DNA of 64,000 nt from Trema orientale. Taxonomy: Eukaryota > Streptophyta > Magnoliopsida > Rosales > Cannabaceae. Position 1 is the first letter of the stretch, and each line of letters begins with the position of its first letter. Under the pieces are notes generated by a model. It worked only from the letters and a program-made list of their open reading frames with translations, did no database searches and had not been told where the DNA came from. The stretch spans positions 786,372 through 850,371 of the forward strand of contig JXTC01000064.1 in the NCBI GenBank assembly GCA_002914845.1, given 5' to 3'. Positions 11,501 through 22,803 of this stretch are shown here, in pieces. Both the position numbers and the translations under genes were made by a program.

Positions 11501-13505
11501 ATGCTATAATTCCTTTAGAAAAGAGAACTTTACACTACGAGCTATTCTATTATGGATAATCAACGATTTTTCTGCATATAGAAACTTGTCTGAGCATTGT
11601 GTGAAAGGCTAAAGCATGTCTTATTTGTAGTGAGGATACCTAAACCATAAGATTAAGAAATGGGAGGAAAGAAGCATTTATGGGTCATCGACGATTTTTA
11701 CCTGTAAGTCACCCATTTCGAAAATACACAAAGGCGTTTAATGATGAAAAAGAATTTAGTGTTGCCTCAGAACCATCGAGTGGTGAAGTGATTTATGAGA
11801 AAATTCGTGAACTTAATATTCAGTACAGAAAAGCAAAATCGCGACGATGAAAAAATAGACAAAAGGAGGAAAAAAAGGGAAAAAAAGAGGATAAAAATAA
11901 AAAGGATGAAGGAGAAAAGGAATATGAATGATGGAAAAAAAAGTCAATTTTTTTGAATTGGAGTATTAGAAATTTTTGTTATTGAAACATAATTTAGATG
12001 TGATGCACGTAGAGAAAAATATTTGTGATAGTATTATCGGGATTCTTCTTAATATCCCTCGAAAAACAAAAGATGGGATTTCTTCTCGTTTAGATCTTCA
12101 GGAAATGGGATTGAGGAAAGATTTAGCTCCGATAATGAGTGATAAATGGGCATATCTACCTCCCGCTTGGCAAACGTGAGGGTACCAGAAGGATATTCAT
12201 CAAATATTCATAATTTGGTATCAATGAAGGACTTAAGACTAATTGGACTCAAGTCACATGATTCTCACGTATTGATGCAACAATTACTCTCAATTGCGAT
12301 TCGTTCAATTTTTCAAAGGTATGTACGATATGCTATTACAAGATTTTGTTTTTTCTTCAATGCAATCTGTAAGAAAATAGTGGATGCTTCAAAGTTAGAT
12401 GCTTTACAAGAAGAAATTGCTATTGTCCTATGTTTGTTAGAGCAATACTTTCCTCCTTCCTTATTTGATATAATGATGCATTTAACAATGAATTTAGTTA
12501 GAGAAGTTAAATTGAGTGGCCCAATTTATATGAGATGGATGTATTCGTTCGAAAGATTAATGAAAATACTGAAAGGATATGTGAGAAATCGATACCGTCC
12601 AAAAGCATGCATTATGGAGTGTTACATAACCAATGAAAATGTTAAATTTTATTCAGATTACATTGCTAGTGCAGAGACAATTGGTGTTCCAAAGGCTCGC
12701 TACTCTCAAGATGGTGAAAGTAGAGGTATAGGTGGTGGCAAACCTATATGTATGGAGGATAAAGATTTACAACTAGCACATAGGAATGTTCTTGAAAACT
12801 CATCAGAATTCTAACAATACATTCAGTAAGTATAACGAAACTTCTCAATTTTAATTAAGGTGAAAGTAAAATTTCGTTACACTTAATAATATTTTTGTTC
12901 TATTAGAGAACATATATAATGGTTGAAAAGCGAGAATCCAATATGAAGAGAGAAGTGGATACAAGACGAACACCACAAAACCTTTACACTTTGGTTACAA
13001 AGAAAAGTAAGTTATAATACTAACTAATTCTTTGGTGATATTGAATTCTAGTATTCTAACCGCATCGATAATTATTAATTAGGTGGACATCGAACTAAGC
13101 AAGCGAGGTGACAAAATCCCAGAACAATTGAAGTGGCTTGCTCGAGGTCTGACAAATATGCCAATTTTGCACGAATCTTTTGTCATAAATGGTCGTCGTT
13201 TTAAAATTAGCTCACGTGATGACGTAAGAGTTAATCAAAATAGTAGTGTTAGCACTGTGGCTAAAACCATGCAATTTGCTAGTGTTAAAGACAGGAATCA
13301 AGTTTATGGTGAAATAACTTACTATGGGGTGATACATGAAATATAGGAGCTCGACTGTCGTACGTTTAGGGTCTTGGTATTTGAATGTCAATAGGTGGAA
13401 AATAACAATGGGATTAAGCATGATAAGTTGGGATTTATTTTAGTTGATCTTCATAGAGTTGGATATAAAGATGATCCTTTCATTATGGCAACTCAAACAA
13501 GATAA
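8582..13505 (+). pseudogene. TNP2-type CACTA transposase (broken)
   Basis: In order: a transposase-associated domain at 8582-9290 (PCPCIKCGN, then YTMWIWHGK); the Transposase_21 core at 11098-12175 (DIDVYLATLVDDLKTLW near 11440, DVMHVEKNICDSIIG near 12000); DUF4218 at 12180-12690 (SSNIHNLVSMKDL, GYVRNRYRPKACI); and a DUF4216-like region at 13090-13500 (INGRRFKISSRDDVRV, LGFILVDLHRVGY). The likely start is ATG 8582, matching the family's MDRNWM opening. Damage includes a TGA at 8639-8641, a TAA at 9203-9205, several later stops and frameshifts, and a 1.8 kb solo LTR. The reading frame lines up again across the LTR if one target copy is ignored. The enzyme would bind and cut element ends; this copy cannot be functional. 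Confidence 0.88.
9295..11092 (+). mobile_element. Solo LTR, 1.8 kb, inserted in the transposase gene
   Basis: The insert begins TGTATGG, ends CCATCA (TG...CA), and is flanked by the 5 bp target duplication TATTC at 9290-9294 and 11093-11097. It contains no coding domains. The transposase frame continues exactly across it (WYI before, PLILRF after). A TATAAAA motif at 10190-10196 could be the old LTR promoter. A solo LTR from recombination between paired LTRs explains this best. Copia versus gypsy origin cannot be fixed from the LTR alone; the late sequence ttccgctgcgttcat favours copia. The strand is nominal. Confidence 0.85.
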
Positions 13506-13814
13506 GATAAGTGCTTACACATGAACTACGAAATGTCACCATTGATGATGACTTACTTGATGAGGACTCATTTATTGACCTCAAAACTATGGGTATAGAG
13601 TTTGGAGAGACGGACACAGTAGATATCGTTGCTTCAACATCAGGGTCATATACTCATAATGACGTCGATGCTATTTGGATAAATATTTGATTATATAATT
13701 GTGAGTATCAATTTTATGCAATAGATAAATACTTGATGATATAAGTGTGAGTATTAATTTTATTATATTTACCTTGTTTAACATTTCTAACTACTGTGTT
13801 TGATTTTCATATTA
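13506..13814. other. Spacer between the CACTA coding regions
   Basis: This continues the decayed end of the TNP2-type gene (an acidic stretch with DEDSFIDLKT near 13560) and then about 130 bp of AT-rich DNA with a repeated agataaatacttgatgatataagtgtgagtat-type segment. No separate gene is seen. Confidence 0.4.
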
Positions 13815-15592
13815 ATGGCTAGAAGAGATGATGAGGATGATGTCCACAATGAAGAAAATGAAGAAGAAGAAGATATGGACCCGTATAAAAAAAGGCGCGA
13901 AGAAGGGCAACATTACGTAAACAAATTATCAAAAGGAGATCCAAAGGGAATCGACTTACGGTAGAATGTAATGCCCTTGGCCAACCAACCGGAGACGTCG
14001 CCACCAAGCTAGAGACTTATTTAGGTATCTTAGCTCGTACTATAGTTCCGATCACTATTATCACATGGCACAAAGGTGAAGAGCGATCTCTGAGGAAAGA
14101 GTTGGGACGATGTTGTGGTAAGAGATAATATGCATAATTAGCCTTGAATTCTATACGATGAGTGTTTTATGTTGTTATAACTATTAATTTGAATCATTTA
14201 TAGTGTACATATATCATAGCAAAGGAATGTAGATCCTTTGTAATGAAATCTGTGGGGAAAAAAATGGCGTCAATTTAAAAATTCCTTAACCTCCGGTATA
14301 ATATACAAGTATAAGGAGGATGTTAAATATAGGGAGGAGAATCCTACAGCTTTGACTCACCTGCCCTCATTTGCAAACATATCCCCAGACGATTGGGTTA
14401 CATTTGTTGCCGATCGACTATCCCCTGCATTTCAGGTATGATATGATAAGTTATATACGAAGTACTTTCAGTTTGTTATCTATTTTAGTTTGATACTAAT
14501 CTTTGATATTGTGTGCACGAGCAAAAAGGGTTGTCCAACAACAGAGAAGAACAAAATATAATGAGTATGTTCATCGCATATCTAGGAAAAAGATTGCAAC
14601 CATTGCAAAAAAACTTAAGAAAACATGTACGACTGATAAAATAGAATGGGCGGAATTATGGAAAACTACACGTCAGGGCCGTAAGGGAGGATATCTCAAT
14701 CCCGCGGCTCAAGCGACGAGAGAACGAATTGTAAGATTTTCTGACCTTTGTTTAAAATCTTAGTTTGTATATTTGTTTCTATATTTAACTAATTTGGTAT
14801 CTTATTTAGGATAAGTTGTATGATATGAGGTCCCGAGGAGAGATTTAGGAAATCGGCTCACATGACATATTAACTCAGGCATTTGGGACACCTGAGTACT
14901 CTGGTCATGCACGTTCTGTAGGAGCCTATGTAACTCAGCAGGATGTATTCCACAGACCTCAGGGAGGGCTAAGAGCATTGTCTAAATAACAATTCACTTT
15001 CTAATGGGAGAAAGAAAATCAATGGAAAACGTAATTTCAAAATATGCAAAGTAAATATGATAATCAAGAAAGATGTCTTCGGGAATTGGAGGTTAAGTTA
15101 TTCGGAACTACCTCTCAAGAGTCAACTCCTCAGCCACCTCAGTCACACTTTCCCAAGCATGCGCCTGAGTCACATTTTTCACAGCAATCGCCTGAGCCAT
15201 ACTTTTTCCGGTTACCACCTTAGCCATATTTTCCTCAACCACCCGATATGTATATTCCTCAGCCACCAGAAATTCAAATTCATGCTACGGCTCCTGGTGC
15301 TCCAATTCTGGAAGTGGGAACTTCTACACTTCAGGATATTCGATGCAAGTTGGTTGACCTAGCACTAGATATTGTTGCATCGGGTTACATAATTCAAACA
15401 AGAGAGCCTATGATTCATGGCGAACTATTAGATGAGAAAAATTACCGAGTATCTATTGTCGAAGCACACGTCCCTGAAGCTTCGTTGCCTATTCCAGTGG
15501 CCAACGTAATGGATACAGTGGCAGAAATTATGGGATCAATTATCGCATGGCCTAAAGAGTTGGTACTCATTGTAGGCGAATATGAGGTATAA
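13815..15592 (+). pseudogene. Plant transposase (Ptta/En/Spm, PF03004-like), broken
   Basis: ATG 13815 opens a short acidic stretch (MARRDDEDDVHNEENEEEE), then a frame change leads into ECNALGQPTGDVATKLETYLG near 13960 and ITWHKGEERSLRKELG. Later segments include NPTALTHLPSL near 14345, DDWVTFVADRLSPAFQ near 14390, and the block at 14503-14730 with RRTKYNEYVHRISRKK and TRQGRKGGYLNPAAQ. These are hallmark segments of the second protein of plant CACTA elements. Introns and disabling changes are mixed and I cannot give exact exon limits. Positions 15057-15592 continue in a proline/histidine-rich and then acidic region. Confidence 0.8.
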
Positions 15593-15639
15593 AGTCTAAC
15601 ACTCATTATTTTAATAATTAAACTAATCTTTTATTTCGT

Positions 15640-16986
15640 TTAAGTAAATATTCTGATCTCAGTTATCATTACGAAAAGACAAAGGGAAAAAGAAACAACC
15701 ACAAAATGAACTAGATCCGCCTATTACTCAACCACAACGTGAAGAGTCCAGACATTCATCCTCATCTAGTACAAGAATGACCAGGTCCTCTTCACAATCC
15801 AAGATTGATGTTCTTCCTAATGTTCTAGGAAGTTTGTGGAGTTTAGACAAATATGTGATGAAAAAAGCTAATGACCTCTCAATTCATGTCACTTTTGACA
15901 ATGAGATGTGTGGAATTCCTGGGTAATTGTCATATCTGATTAAGGAGGACATATCATATGTAACAAACTTTGTCTAGATTAGTTCTTCGTGCATCACATT
16001 TTACATCAAGTAAGTTTTCATATCTTTACTCGTGTTATTTATTTCTTTCATATCTTAATGATTTGTATTAAATATGCTCTATATTATTTTAAGATATTAT
16101 ATGACAAGCTTATAGAATATGAGCGTGCGTATATCATAGCTTTCATTGAACCTTCTCTAATATCGACTATTGGAGATGGTAACGATGAGAATCGTGCAAG
16201 AACAATCACGAATCACTTGACTCTGGGCATGAATGGCACATTGTTAATAGCACCATATAACACGGAGTAATTCTCTTCTCTTTAATATTTTTGATAGTTA
16301 TTGGGATAAATGTACTATATGCGTGTATTTGTTTATATTATTTCATAAGAGACATTGGATGTTACTAATGATCAACGCAGTTCATGAAGTGATATACTTT
16401 TTAGATCCACTCAAACATCCTCCTCGAAAAGATGCAAGAACTCTCATCAAACTGTAAGTATGATCAAAACTATTTAAAATTAATAACAATGTTTAATATA
16501 ATGTTTTATGCATGGTTGACATGCTTTTGTTTTATAGAGCCTTTTGGTTATTTAACATATCAATTGAGAGACGTGGTAAGAAAAATGGTCCTGATTGGGA
16601 GTCCGTTAAGTTACATTTTAAATTTTACTAATTTACGTTATTGGATTAGATGGATTTATTTTTACTCAAAAATATTAATTAAAAACTCAATTAGAATTGT
16701 AATGCCTACACCAACTAAATAACGTAGAGTGTGGTTTCTACATGATGTACATGATGAGAGAAATAGTCATGGACACTAATCCATATGAGTACATTACTAC
16801 TTCGGTATAACTTTATAACTTAACACCTATCTTTATTGCATAATTATACTAATTATCAATACATGATTCGAATATAACTTATGCACATTTAAATTTGCAG
16901 TGTCGTAGCAAAGACATATACACTTTGGACGAGATCAACGAAGTCCGAGAGGAATGGACCGATGAGCTTATGGAGTATGTATCATG
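15640..16986 (+). pseudogene. ULP1-like (C48) cysteine protease of the CACTA element, broken
   Basis: Fragments fit the SUMO-protease-like domain many plant CACTA elements carry. The segment at 16345-16410 reads RHWMLLMINAVHEVIYFLDPL (catalytic His, then Asp within DPL). Near 16717-16800 NNVECGFYMMYMMREIVMDT carries the expected catalytic Cys. The tail at 16901-16986 reads YTLDEINEVREEWTDELMEY. Intron-like AT-rich gaps separate the pieces and frame changes are present. The role in transposition of such captured proteases is not settled. Confidence 0.75.
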
Positions 16987-17229
16987 ATGGATGACTCACA
17001 CTACTAACCTATATATTTATGTTAACTTTGTATCTTTGGTAGTCTAATTAGGTGACTAGAATTATGATTTTGATTAGTTTAGGGGCTTCATATAGTACTT
17101 AGCTACATGAAAAATGAAATTTGTATATTGGATTGCTGAAATTTGTATACTAGATTGTTGGTTGTTGATTGCAGGTTATTTTGAGCCATTTTTTGTTCTG
17201 GTTTATAATAAATCTAAGGTGTTTGGTCC

Positions 17230-17531
17230 TCGTGGAGCGGGATTCCACATTGCTTCTATATCAAGCGACGTGGTAGGATACAAAAATGACTAAATGTACC
17301 ACGTCCCTTGATTAAAAAAGGGCATGGTATGTAAAAGCTACCACGTCACTTTTCTAGGGAGCAACGTGGTATCCCTAGAAAAGCGACGTGGTAGGTCCTA
17401 AATAACTGATAAGTTGTCAGTTATTTAAGCCTACCATATTGTACTACAGCGCTTTATAAACGATATGGTATTACGGGGATCTACTACGTCATCCATTATA
17501 AACGACGTGAAAAATAACTTCTGTAGTAGTG
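17230..17531. repeat. Right subterminal hairpin array and end of the CACTA element
   Basis: Another cluster of ACGT-core inverted repeats. The longest pairs 17339-17360 with 17372-17393: 22 bp arms, one mismatch, 11-base spacer. Others include a AATAACTGA/TCAGTTATT hairpin at 17401-17425 and degenerate pairs at 17255-17330 and 17430-17510. The terminal repeat closes the element at 17531. Confidence 0.85.
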
Positions 17532-17800
17532 AAAACTATGAAGATTTCGCGGAAACCATATGGTTTCATTTTTGCAAAATGTCATGTACCTAAGAAAATC
17601 ATAGGAAATCATGGAAATCATTGTGGTTTCTTTTAGTAGAATACTCTGTAACTAAGTAAATCGCAGGAAACTAATAAATTTTTCTGGAAACTATTGTGGA
17701 TTTTTTTTACAGAATACCCTTTAGCTAAGTAAATCACAGGAAACCACGAAACTTTTCTGGAAAATACTGTGGTTTCTTTTTGTAGAATGCTTGAAACCAA
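17532..17800. repeat. ~73 bp tandem repeat, right part
   Basis: Continues the array of 7085-7314, with gtaaatcrcagg-type unit starts near 17594, 17656 and 17729. One interval is shortened to 62 bp. The first three bases are the right copy of the AAA target duplication. Confidence 0.8.
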
Positions 17801-18393
17801 AATGTTTACTTCTGTAATATCTTACCTTGCAAACTACAGTATTTTGCTAAAATGTCGTAGCCCATGTCATTTTCTATTTTTTAATTTTTAGTACTTTGGG
17901 CCTATAATTTTTTAAGAAGCCCAAAAAATAACTTAGAGGTTGAAAATAAAGATATGTATTAAATATTAACTAATAAGATAATGTTATAACATTTTTAAGT
18001 CATATTTTGGATGATAGTTATAACAGTTTTATTGCGATTTTTTTTCGAAAATAACCATTTTCTAATTATTATTTTTATAAGCAATCTAAAGGAAAAAAAA
18101 TTCTCAAGTTGTTCTTTTAAAACCAAAAAATTCGGTAGCAATGAAGAAAGGAGACTTGTTCTAATGTATTGGGGTGTAGCATAATTGTCTACACTAATTA
18201 ATAAAAAGAAGATGAATTAGTGATCAACAATCCAATTCACACTGGCCATATGAAGATAATAAATCTACCATTTATTTATTAGCGAAATTTCAAAGCAAAT
18301 CGCTATCAAATTTCTAGTACACGAAAGTCTAACTGCATACAATATCATGATGAAAAAGATGAAACCATTTTCTATTTTGTACTAAAACCGAGT
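17801..18393. other. AT-rich DNA downstream of BAHD gene 1
   Basis: No gene is seen. The sequence is AT-rich with no clear repeat structure. Confidence 0.4.
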
Positions 18394-18399
18394 TTTATT
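18394..18399 (-). terminator. Candidate poly(A) signal of BAHD gene 1
   Basis: AATAAA on the minus strand about 50 bp past the stop codon of the 18449-19849 gene, a usual position for a plant near-upstream element. It is short and could occur by chance in AT-rich DNA. Confidence 0.5.
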
Positions 18400-18448
18400 T
18401 GTTGCACTAAAATACTCGTTAGTATACCATCATAGCTGATAAAGCTAA

Positions 18449-19849
18449 TTATACAACGTCGTTATAGAAGTGCTTCTTGAATGAATCCACATGGGCAGTT
18501 TGCAAGCACAGTGCGACAATTATGGATCCATCACCACTCGGATCCGGAATAAAAAACGACGACTCCGGCTCAATCTCTCCCGGGACCATATATATCTCCT
18601 TCCCCCAACCAAAGTCATGTCCGTACAACGGCAGTGTTAACCAACTAACGACACCTATATTTGGATTCTCGTAGTAGAAATTAGGAGTAGGAGAGTCACA
18701 CTGCTCAAGAGAGTCCGATCGAAACATTGTCAAGTCCGGTTGAGTCTTCAAATAGTCAACAGCCGACCAGACGAAGTCATTCGTCACCTGCTTTACTTTC
18801 TCTCTTATCTTGCTGGCCACGTTGCCTAACGGTTTCGACACCAACTCGCCGGCGAAACCCGTGACCGTCAAGTCGAACGCCCCGCATCCAAAGTAGCCCT
18901 TGGGCAACGGTGGCGTTACGCGGTTGCGTGTGTCGACGCAGACGCCCAGCGACGTCGGCTGCTCGGCACTGAGCTTTCTCGCCTTGCATGCGCACCTCCA
19001 GACGTGTGCCGCCACGACCTCAAACCGAGTATAGGCACGATTCGGAGGGTTATCTCCGCTGTCTTTCGCTTTGTTCCTTAGCTTCTCCAAGTCATCTTTC
19101 CTGAGCCTGAGCATTATGGTCTCAACGGTGCCTGTTTGCTCTGAATCGTCTGATTTGACCTCACGATGACGATCACGATCATGATCACGTAGCAGCTCCG
19201 GAAGATAATACCCCGTAGGGTCGTCATGCAAAGGGCCACTAGCGAGCTCTCCTGCTCCTAGGACTTTCCTATCAAGATACGGCGTCGTCTTCACCGGTTC
19301 GCTCCGGGTGAGACTGGCCCACTCCGACACGAAGTGAAAAGCAGATTGACCATCAACAACAGCGTGAGCAATGGCGAGTCCGAGGCTGATTCCTCCACAG
19401 GAGAACCTCGTGAGTTGGACAAGCGTCACAGGTATGTCATGAATTGGGAGACTGTAGTCTATAGTTGGAAAGAGATTACGATACTTCGTCACTGGAGTCA
19501 GCACACCACCAAAATCGTCGAGTTTCGACTCGGACTCGGCTTCAATAAACTCGACTCCCTCGGAGTTGCAGTCGAGCTCGAGACGGCCTCCTCCCGCGGC
19601 GCTGCTGCCGCTGATCCACCGTAGGCGGCCAGCGAGCGGATAAAAGTGCACGAGGGCTTGACTTAGGGACTTTTTGAGGAGATTGGAGACGGTGTCGTTT
19701 GACGTGAGCCAATTTTGGGAAGGTGGTGGATAGAAAGAGATGGTTGGAATGTGCCTTACGCTGCCAACTAGATCTATTTCGGAGAGAGGTAGGCAGCCTT
19801 CCCATGTTGGTGCTGACGGCTTCACGGTGGTGCAGCTGTTCAACCTCAT
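18449..19849 (-). CDS. BAHD acyltransferase, SHT-like (gene 1)
   Basis: A single uninterrupted 466-residue frame, the usual length for plant BAHD enzymes, which move an acyl group from acyl-CoA to an alcohol or amine in the cytosol. The catalytic HAVVD (HXXXD) is at residues 162-166, and the structural DFGWG motif at 412-416. The N-terminal PSAPTWEGCLPLSE, HFYPLAGRLRW (68-78), CGGISLGLAIAHA and the segment ACKARKLSAEQPT are typical of the spermidine hydroxycinnamoyltransferase-like branch. SHT acylates spermidine with hydroxycinnamoyl-CoA in pollen coats; the exact substrate here is unknown and an HCT-like ester activity is possible. The start lies in GGCGGCGATCATGAGG, the first ATG matching the family N-terminus. 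GC content is well above the flanking DNA. No disabling change is seen. It resembles the gene at 56118 in every motif and lies in opposite orientation. Confidence 0.93.
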   Translation of the reverse strand: MRLNSCTTVKPSAPTWEGCLPLSEIDLVGSVRHIPTISFYPPPSQNWLTSNDTVSNLLKKSLSQALVHFYPLAGRLRWISGSSAAGGGRLELDCNSEGVEFIEAESESKLDDFGGVLTPVTKYRNLFPTIDYSLPIHDIPVTLVQLTRFSCGGISLGLAIAHAVVDGQSAFHFVSEWASLTRSEPVKTTPYLDRKVLGAGELASGPLHDDPTGYYLPELLRDHDRDRHREVKSDDSEQTGTVETIMLRLRKDDLEKLRNKAKDSGDNPPNRAYTRFEVVAAHVWRCACKARKLSAEQPTSLGVCVDTRNRVTPPLPKGYFGCGAFDLTVTGFAGELVSKPLGNVASKIREKVKQVTNDFVWSAVDYLKTQPDLTMFRSDSLEQCDSPTPNFYYENPNIGVVSWLTLPLYGHDFGWGKEIYMVPGEIEPESSFFIPDPSGDGSIIVALCLQTAHVDSFKKHFYNDVV

Positions 19850-20421
19850 GATCGCCGCCGTTGTTTCTGTCTTGCGCTAGTTATGAAAAAATGCTATCGA
19901 TAGTTAACTACTTTAATTGTGTAACTAATTGTCGAGCAATAAAAGTATATGTAGACATGGCTCAGCAAAACTAATTTAAGAACGACGCCGCGCTACAAAC
20001 TAAAAGCAGAAGAGGAGACGTAATATCGTATAAGAAAATACTATATATCTTGATAAAATATATAGGTGATAAATAAGTAGTTCACAAAGTAAATATTGAA
20101 AAATACCATATTGTTGATGTTATTTTTTTATAATAATTTGTTAAGATGTGTAGTAATAGTTTATTTTATATTTTATTTTTTTTATCCATATATATATATA
20201 ATATAAAAGAGGAGCATAAGCTGTTGCATATATATATATATAAATATATAAATAGGGCCAAAGTTGCTTAGGTATTTTTGTTTTAACATGTTGGTAGGTA
20301 TAATTTTTTTTTTTTAACAGATTAGCAGGTATTTCAGTAGCTATCATTTAATAGTTTGTTGGCTAAAATAAATCAGCATCATTAATTGCATTTTGTGCAT
20401 AACCCATAACCCATACAAAAT
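19850..20421. promoter_or_regulatory. 5' flank of BAHD gene 1
   Basis: Upstream DNA of the minus-strand gene. A weak TATA-like stretch (complement of ttttattgctcg and neighbours) lies around 19935-19955, but no promoter element is convincing. Positions 20180-20250 hold TA microsatellite runs. The MITE at 20422 begins about 570 bp from the start codon, so it may lie in the promoter region. Confidence 0.35.
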
Positions 20422-20604
20422 GAATAATACTATGGAGCACCAGTGGTGCTCAGCACCACAATGATGTGTCAGTCTGTCACTGGTTAATCATAATTATAAT
20501 TCAGGTGGGACCCATGTAGGACCCAGTTTATTAATTAAATCATCCAGTGACAGATAGACATGTCATTGTGGTGTTGGGCACTACTGGTGCCCTATAGCAT
20601 TGCT
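20422..20604. mobile_element. MITE, Mutator-like, 183 bp with ~58 bp TIRs
   Basis: The two ends are inverted repeats of about 58 bp (left gctcagcaccacaatgatgtg, right the complement of catgtcattgtggtgttggg). The 10 bp sequence CATACAAAAT sits directly on both sides (20412-20421 and 20605-20614). Long TIRs with a 9-10 bp target duplication indicate the Mutator superfamily. No coding sequence. Confidence 0.85.
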
Positions 20605-20614
20605 CATACAAAAT

Positions 20615-21900
20615 AGACTTTACTTATCGGTAGTGATTTTACAAAAATCACCATTTGAGTCTCTCCTGTATACACAAATATCTATATTGTTTTACTTGTA
20701 GTTATAGTATTTGATCTTAAAGATGAAATAGATAAATAAGAAAGAAATCCTAATATTATTGGTGAAAATAACCCTATTGCAAAGACAAATAACTTAAAAA
20801 TTAAGTTACCGCAGTATCTTATTGTAATCGTTATAATAGTTTGTCCCGATAAAATATTCGTTATATGGCACATCATTGTGTATATGTATCTATGTATATA
20901 CATATATATATATATATATATATGAATGGTACGGACTTGGATAGTGTTTTTTGTAAAATTACTATATATATATATATTTTTTTGCATTTTTTATGAGTTA
21001 TATACGTGTTATTTACAAAATGCAGTTAATGATAACGATTTTTGTTTTTTGTCTTTTTATGTTTTTTTTTTTTACACAACTCACTAATAATAGGCATTAG
21101 ATTAAAATCAAATACCAATAGGAAAAAAAGAAAATACATATATACATACATACGTTAGTGGATTAGTTACGGATTTAATTCTTAAAAGTATAAATAATAT
21201 TAGAAAACAAACGTCTTAAAGAGAAGCATTTATAGTGTTTTTACTTCAGATAAATATATTTATATATGAAAGTGGATTAGTTAGAGTGTTTGTTCTCAAA
21301 GTATTCTAAAACTTTCGTCTTACTCCTTAAAGTAAAATTAATAATATTTAATTTTTTTAACATTAACTTTTCTGTTAAATCTTCAACAGGAAGGGACAAA
21401 AAAAACATTCAAAGATTGACGACACTTTTATAAATAATTATTCTATCAAGTTAAATTTTACCGTCCATGTTTTAAATAGTGTAACTGCCTAAGAAATTTA
21501 AGGACCATTGCACTGATTTTAGGAAAAACACTAAAATTTTCACCTATCTTCTGGCAAAAAAAATACTTTGTGTTCTAAAAAATACAAAATGTATCCTCTC
21601 AATTTGTCAAATTGGCTCAAAATTAGTGCTCCTAATAAATTTAAGTTGTTTTCGTCAAATTTTAAATTGAAGCCACTGTAATCAAATTTTCTATTTTTTG
21701 TTTTGAAAGGGTGATGAAAATTTCTACTAAACCTATCAAGATCATCAATTTTAATGCCACATACTCAATTTTTAATTGAAAATGGCTCAAAATTATCAAT
21801 TTTAATGCCAGATGCTCAAATTTATTCTGAAAGATTGTATAAGTTCTTTTTTTTAAAAGAACAAAAATTGGTTTTCGGTTGTAGTGTTAAAAAAATTCGA
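20615..21900. other. AT-rich DNA with TA microsatellites
   Basis: No gene seen. A (TA)n run lies at about 20898-20925 and shorter ones near 20960. The rest is AT-rich with many short A and T runs. Confidence 0.45.
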
Positions 21901-22803
21901 TTATTTGATTTATTTTGAATGAGTTAATTTCATTTCACAATATAATTTTGATCTAATATATATGTTCCAAGGGATAATTGTTACCCAATTAAACAAACTG
22001 AAAATATATTGTTTGCATTCTTAATAATTCAAGGTGGAAAATTGTATTTTCATTAAATAGTGGAGGTTCGACCAAAACGACCAAACCCATTTTTGGTCTT
22101 TCTTAAAATTCTGATAGGATTTTTGGCATTTTTCAGATTGTGATAGCTTTTTCGTCATTTTCCAAATTCTGACAGATTTTAATGTTTTTCAAGTTCAGAC
22201 TTCTAAATTTATTTTAAATGCTTTAAAACATGAAAAATTAATTTGAAAAGAATCTTTTGGCTATTGCAAACTTATTTTGGTTTCTCAAAGATATTTGACA
22301 ATAATTTAGAAAGTGTTAATTCTAAAACATAGTCTAGTTTACAAATAGAAAATCTCTTTTTAACCTATTTCAAATATATTTGTAACTTATTTAAACTTGA
22401 AAATCATGTATTAAAGAATATTTTGCCCATTTAAATAAATTATTATTTTCTACTTTCAAACTTCTAAAATAAAATAACCATTTTAAACTTAAAATAGTTT
22501 GAAAACTCTTTTGAAAGCATAAGCCAATGCAAAGAGAATCTATGTGCAATGAACTAAATCAAATATAAGACTAAGATATGAAATATACCATATCTAGACA
22601 TGGTCTTGTATCTTAATTGTCCATTTTAAAGTTTAATCCTAATATATTCATATGAATCCATTTCAAGCTTGATTCCTTGATCAACTTGAGTTAGAACTTT
22701 AAAACCATTTCACTATATAGTTAAGTTAATTCATTAGTACTAACTCAAATATTTGTTATCTTCAAAATAAGAGTGAGTAAGATTAAAACCCTAATATCCC
22801 AAC
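21901..22803 (-). mobile_element. SIRE/Maximus-like LTR start, minus strand
   Basis: At 22795-22835 the minus strand reads a purine-rich tract (aaaaaggaggagat) running into TGTTGGGATATTAGGG, the polypurine-tract/LTR junction typical of SIRE/Maximus Ty1/copia elements. The LTR therefore begins at 22803 and runs leftward. I could not find its other end; 21901 is approximate. Confidence 0.55.

Larger units (their letters stand above)
7315..17531 (+). mobile_element. CACTA (En/Spm) transposon, ~10.2 kb, decayed
   Basis: The right end reads ...CTTCTGTAGTAGTG at 17518-17531, whose complement is CACTACTACAGAAG; the left end at 7315 is tactactaaaaaag, with the first C changed to T. A 3 bp target duplication AAA flanks both ends (7312-7314 and 17532-17534), and the surrounding ~73 bp repeat continues on each side. 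Inside lie subterminal hairpin arrays, a TNP2-type transposase region, a PF03004-like plant transposase region and a ULP1-like protease region, all on plus. A solo LTR sits at 9295-11092. Without it the element is about 8.4 kb. Stops and frameshifts show that it no longer encodes working proteins. Confidence 0.9.

Noticed and set aside
18477..19805. Open frames overlapping BAHD gene 1 in other frames
   Set aside because: Shadows of a GC-richer coding region; none has a known domain.
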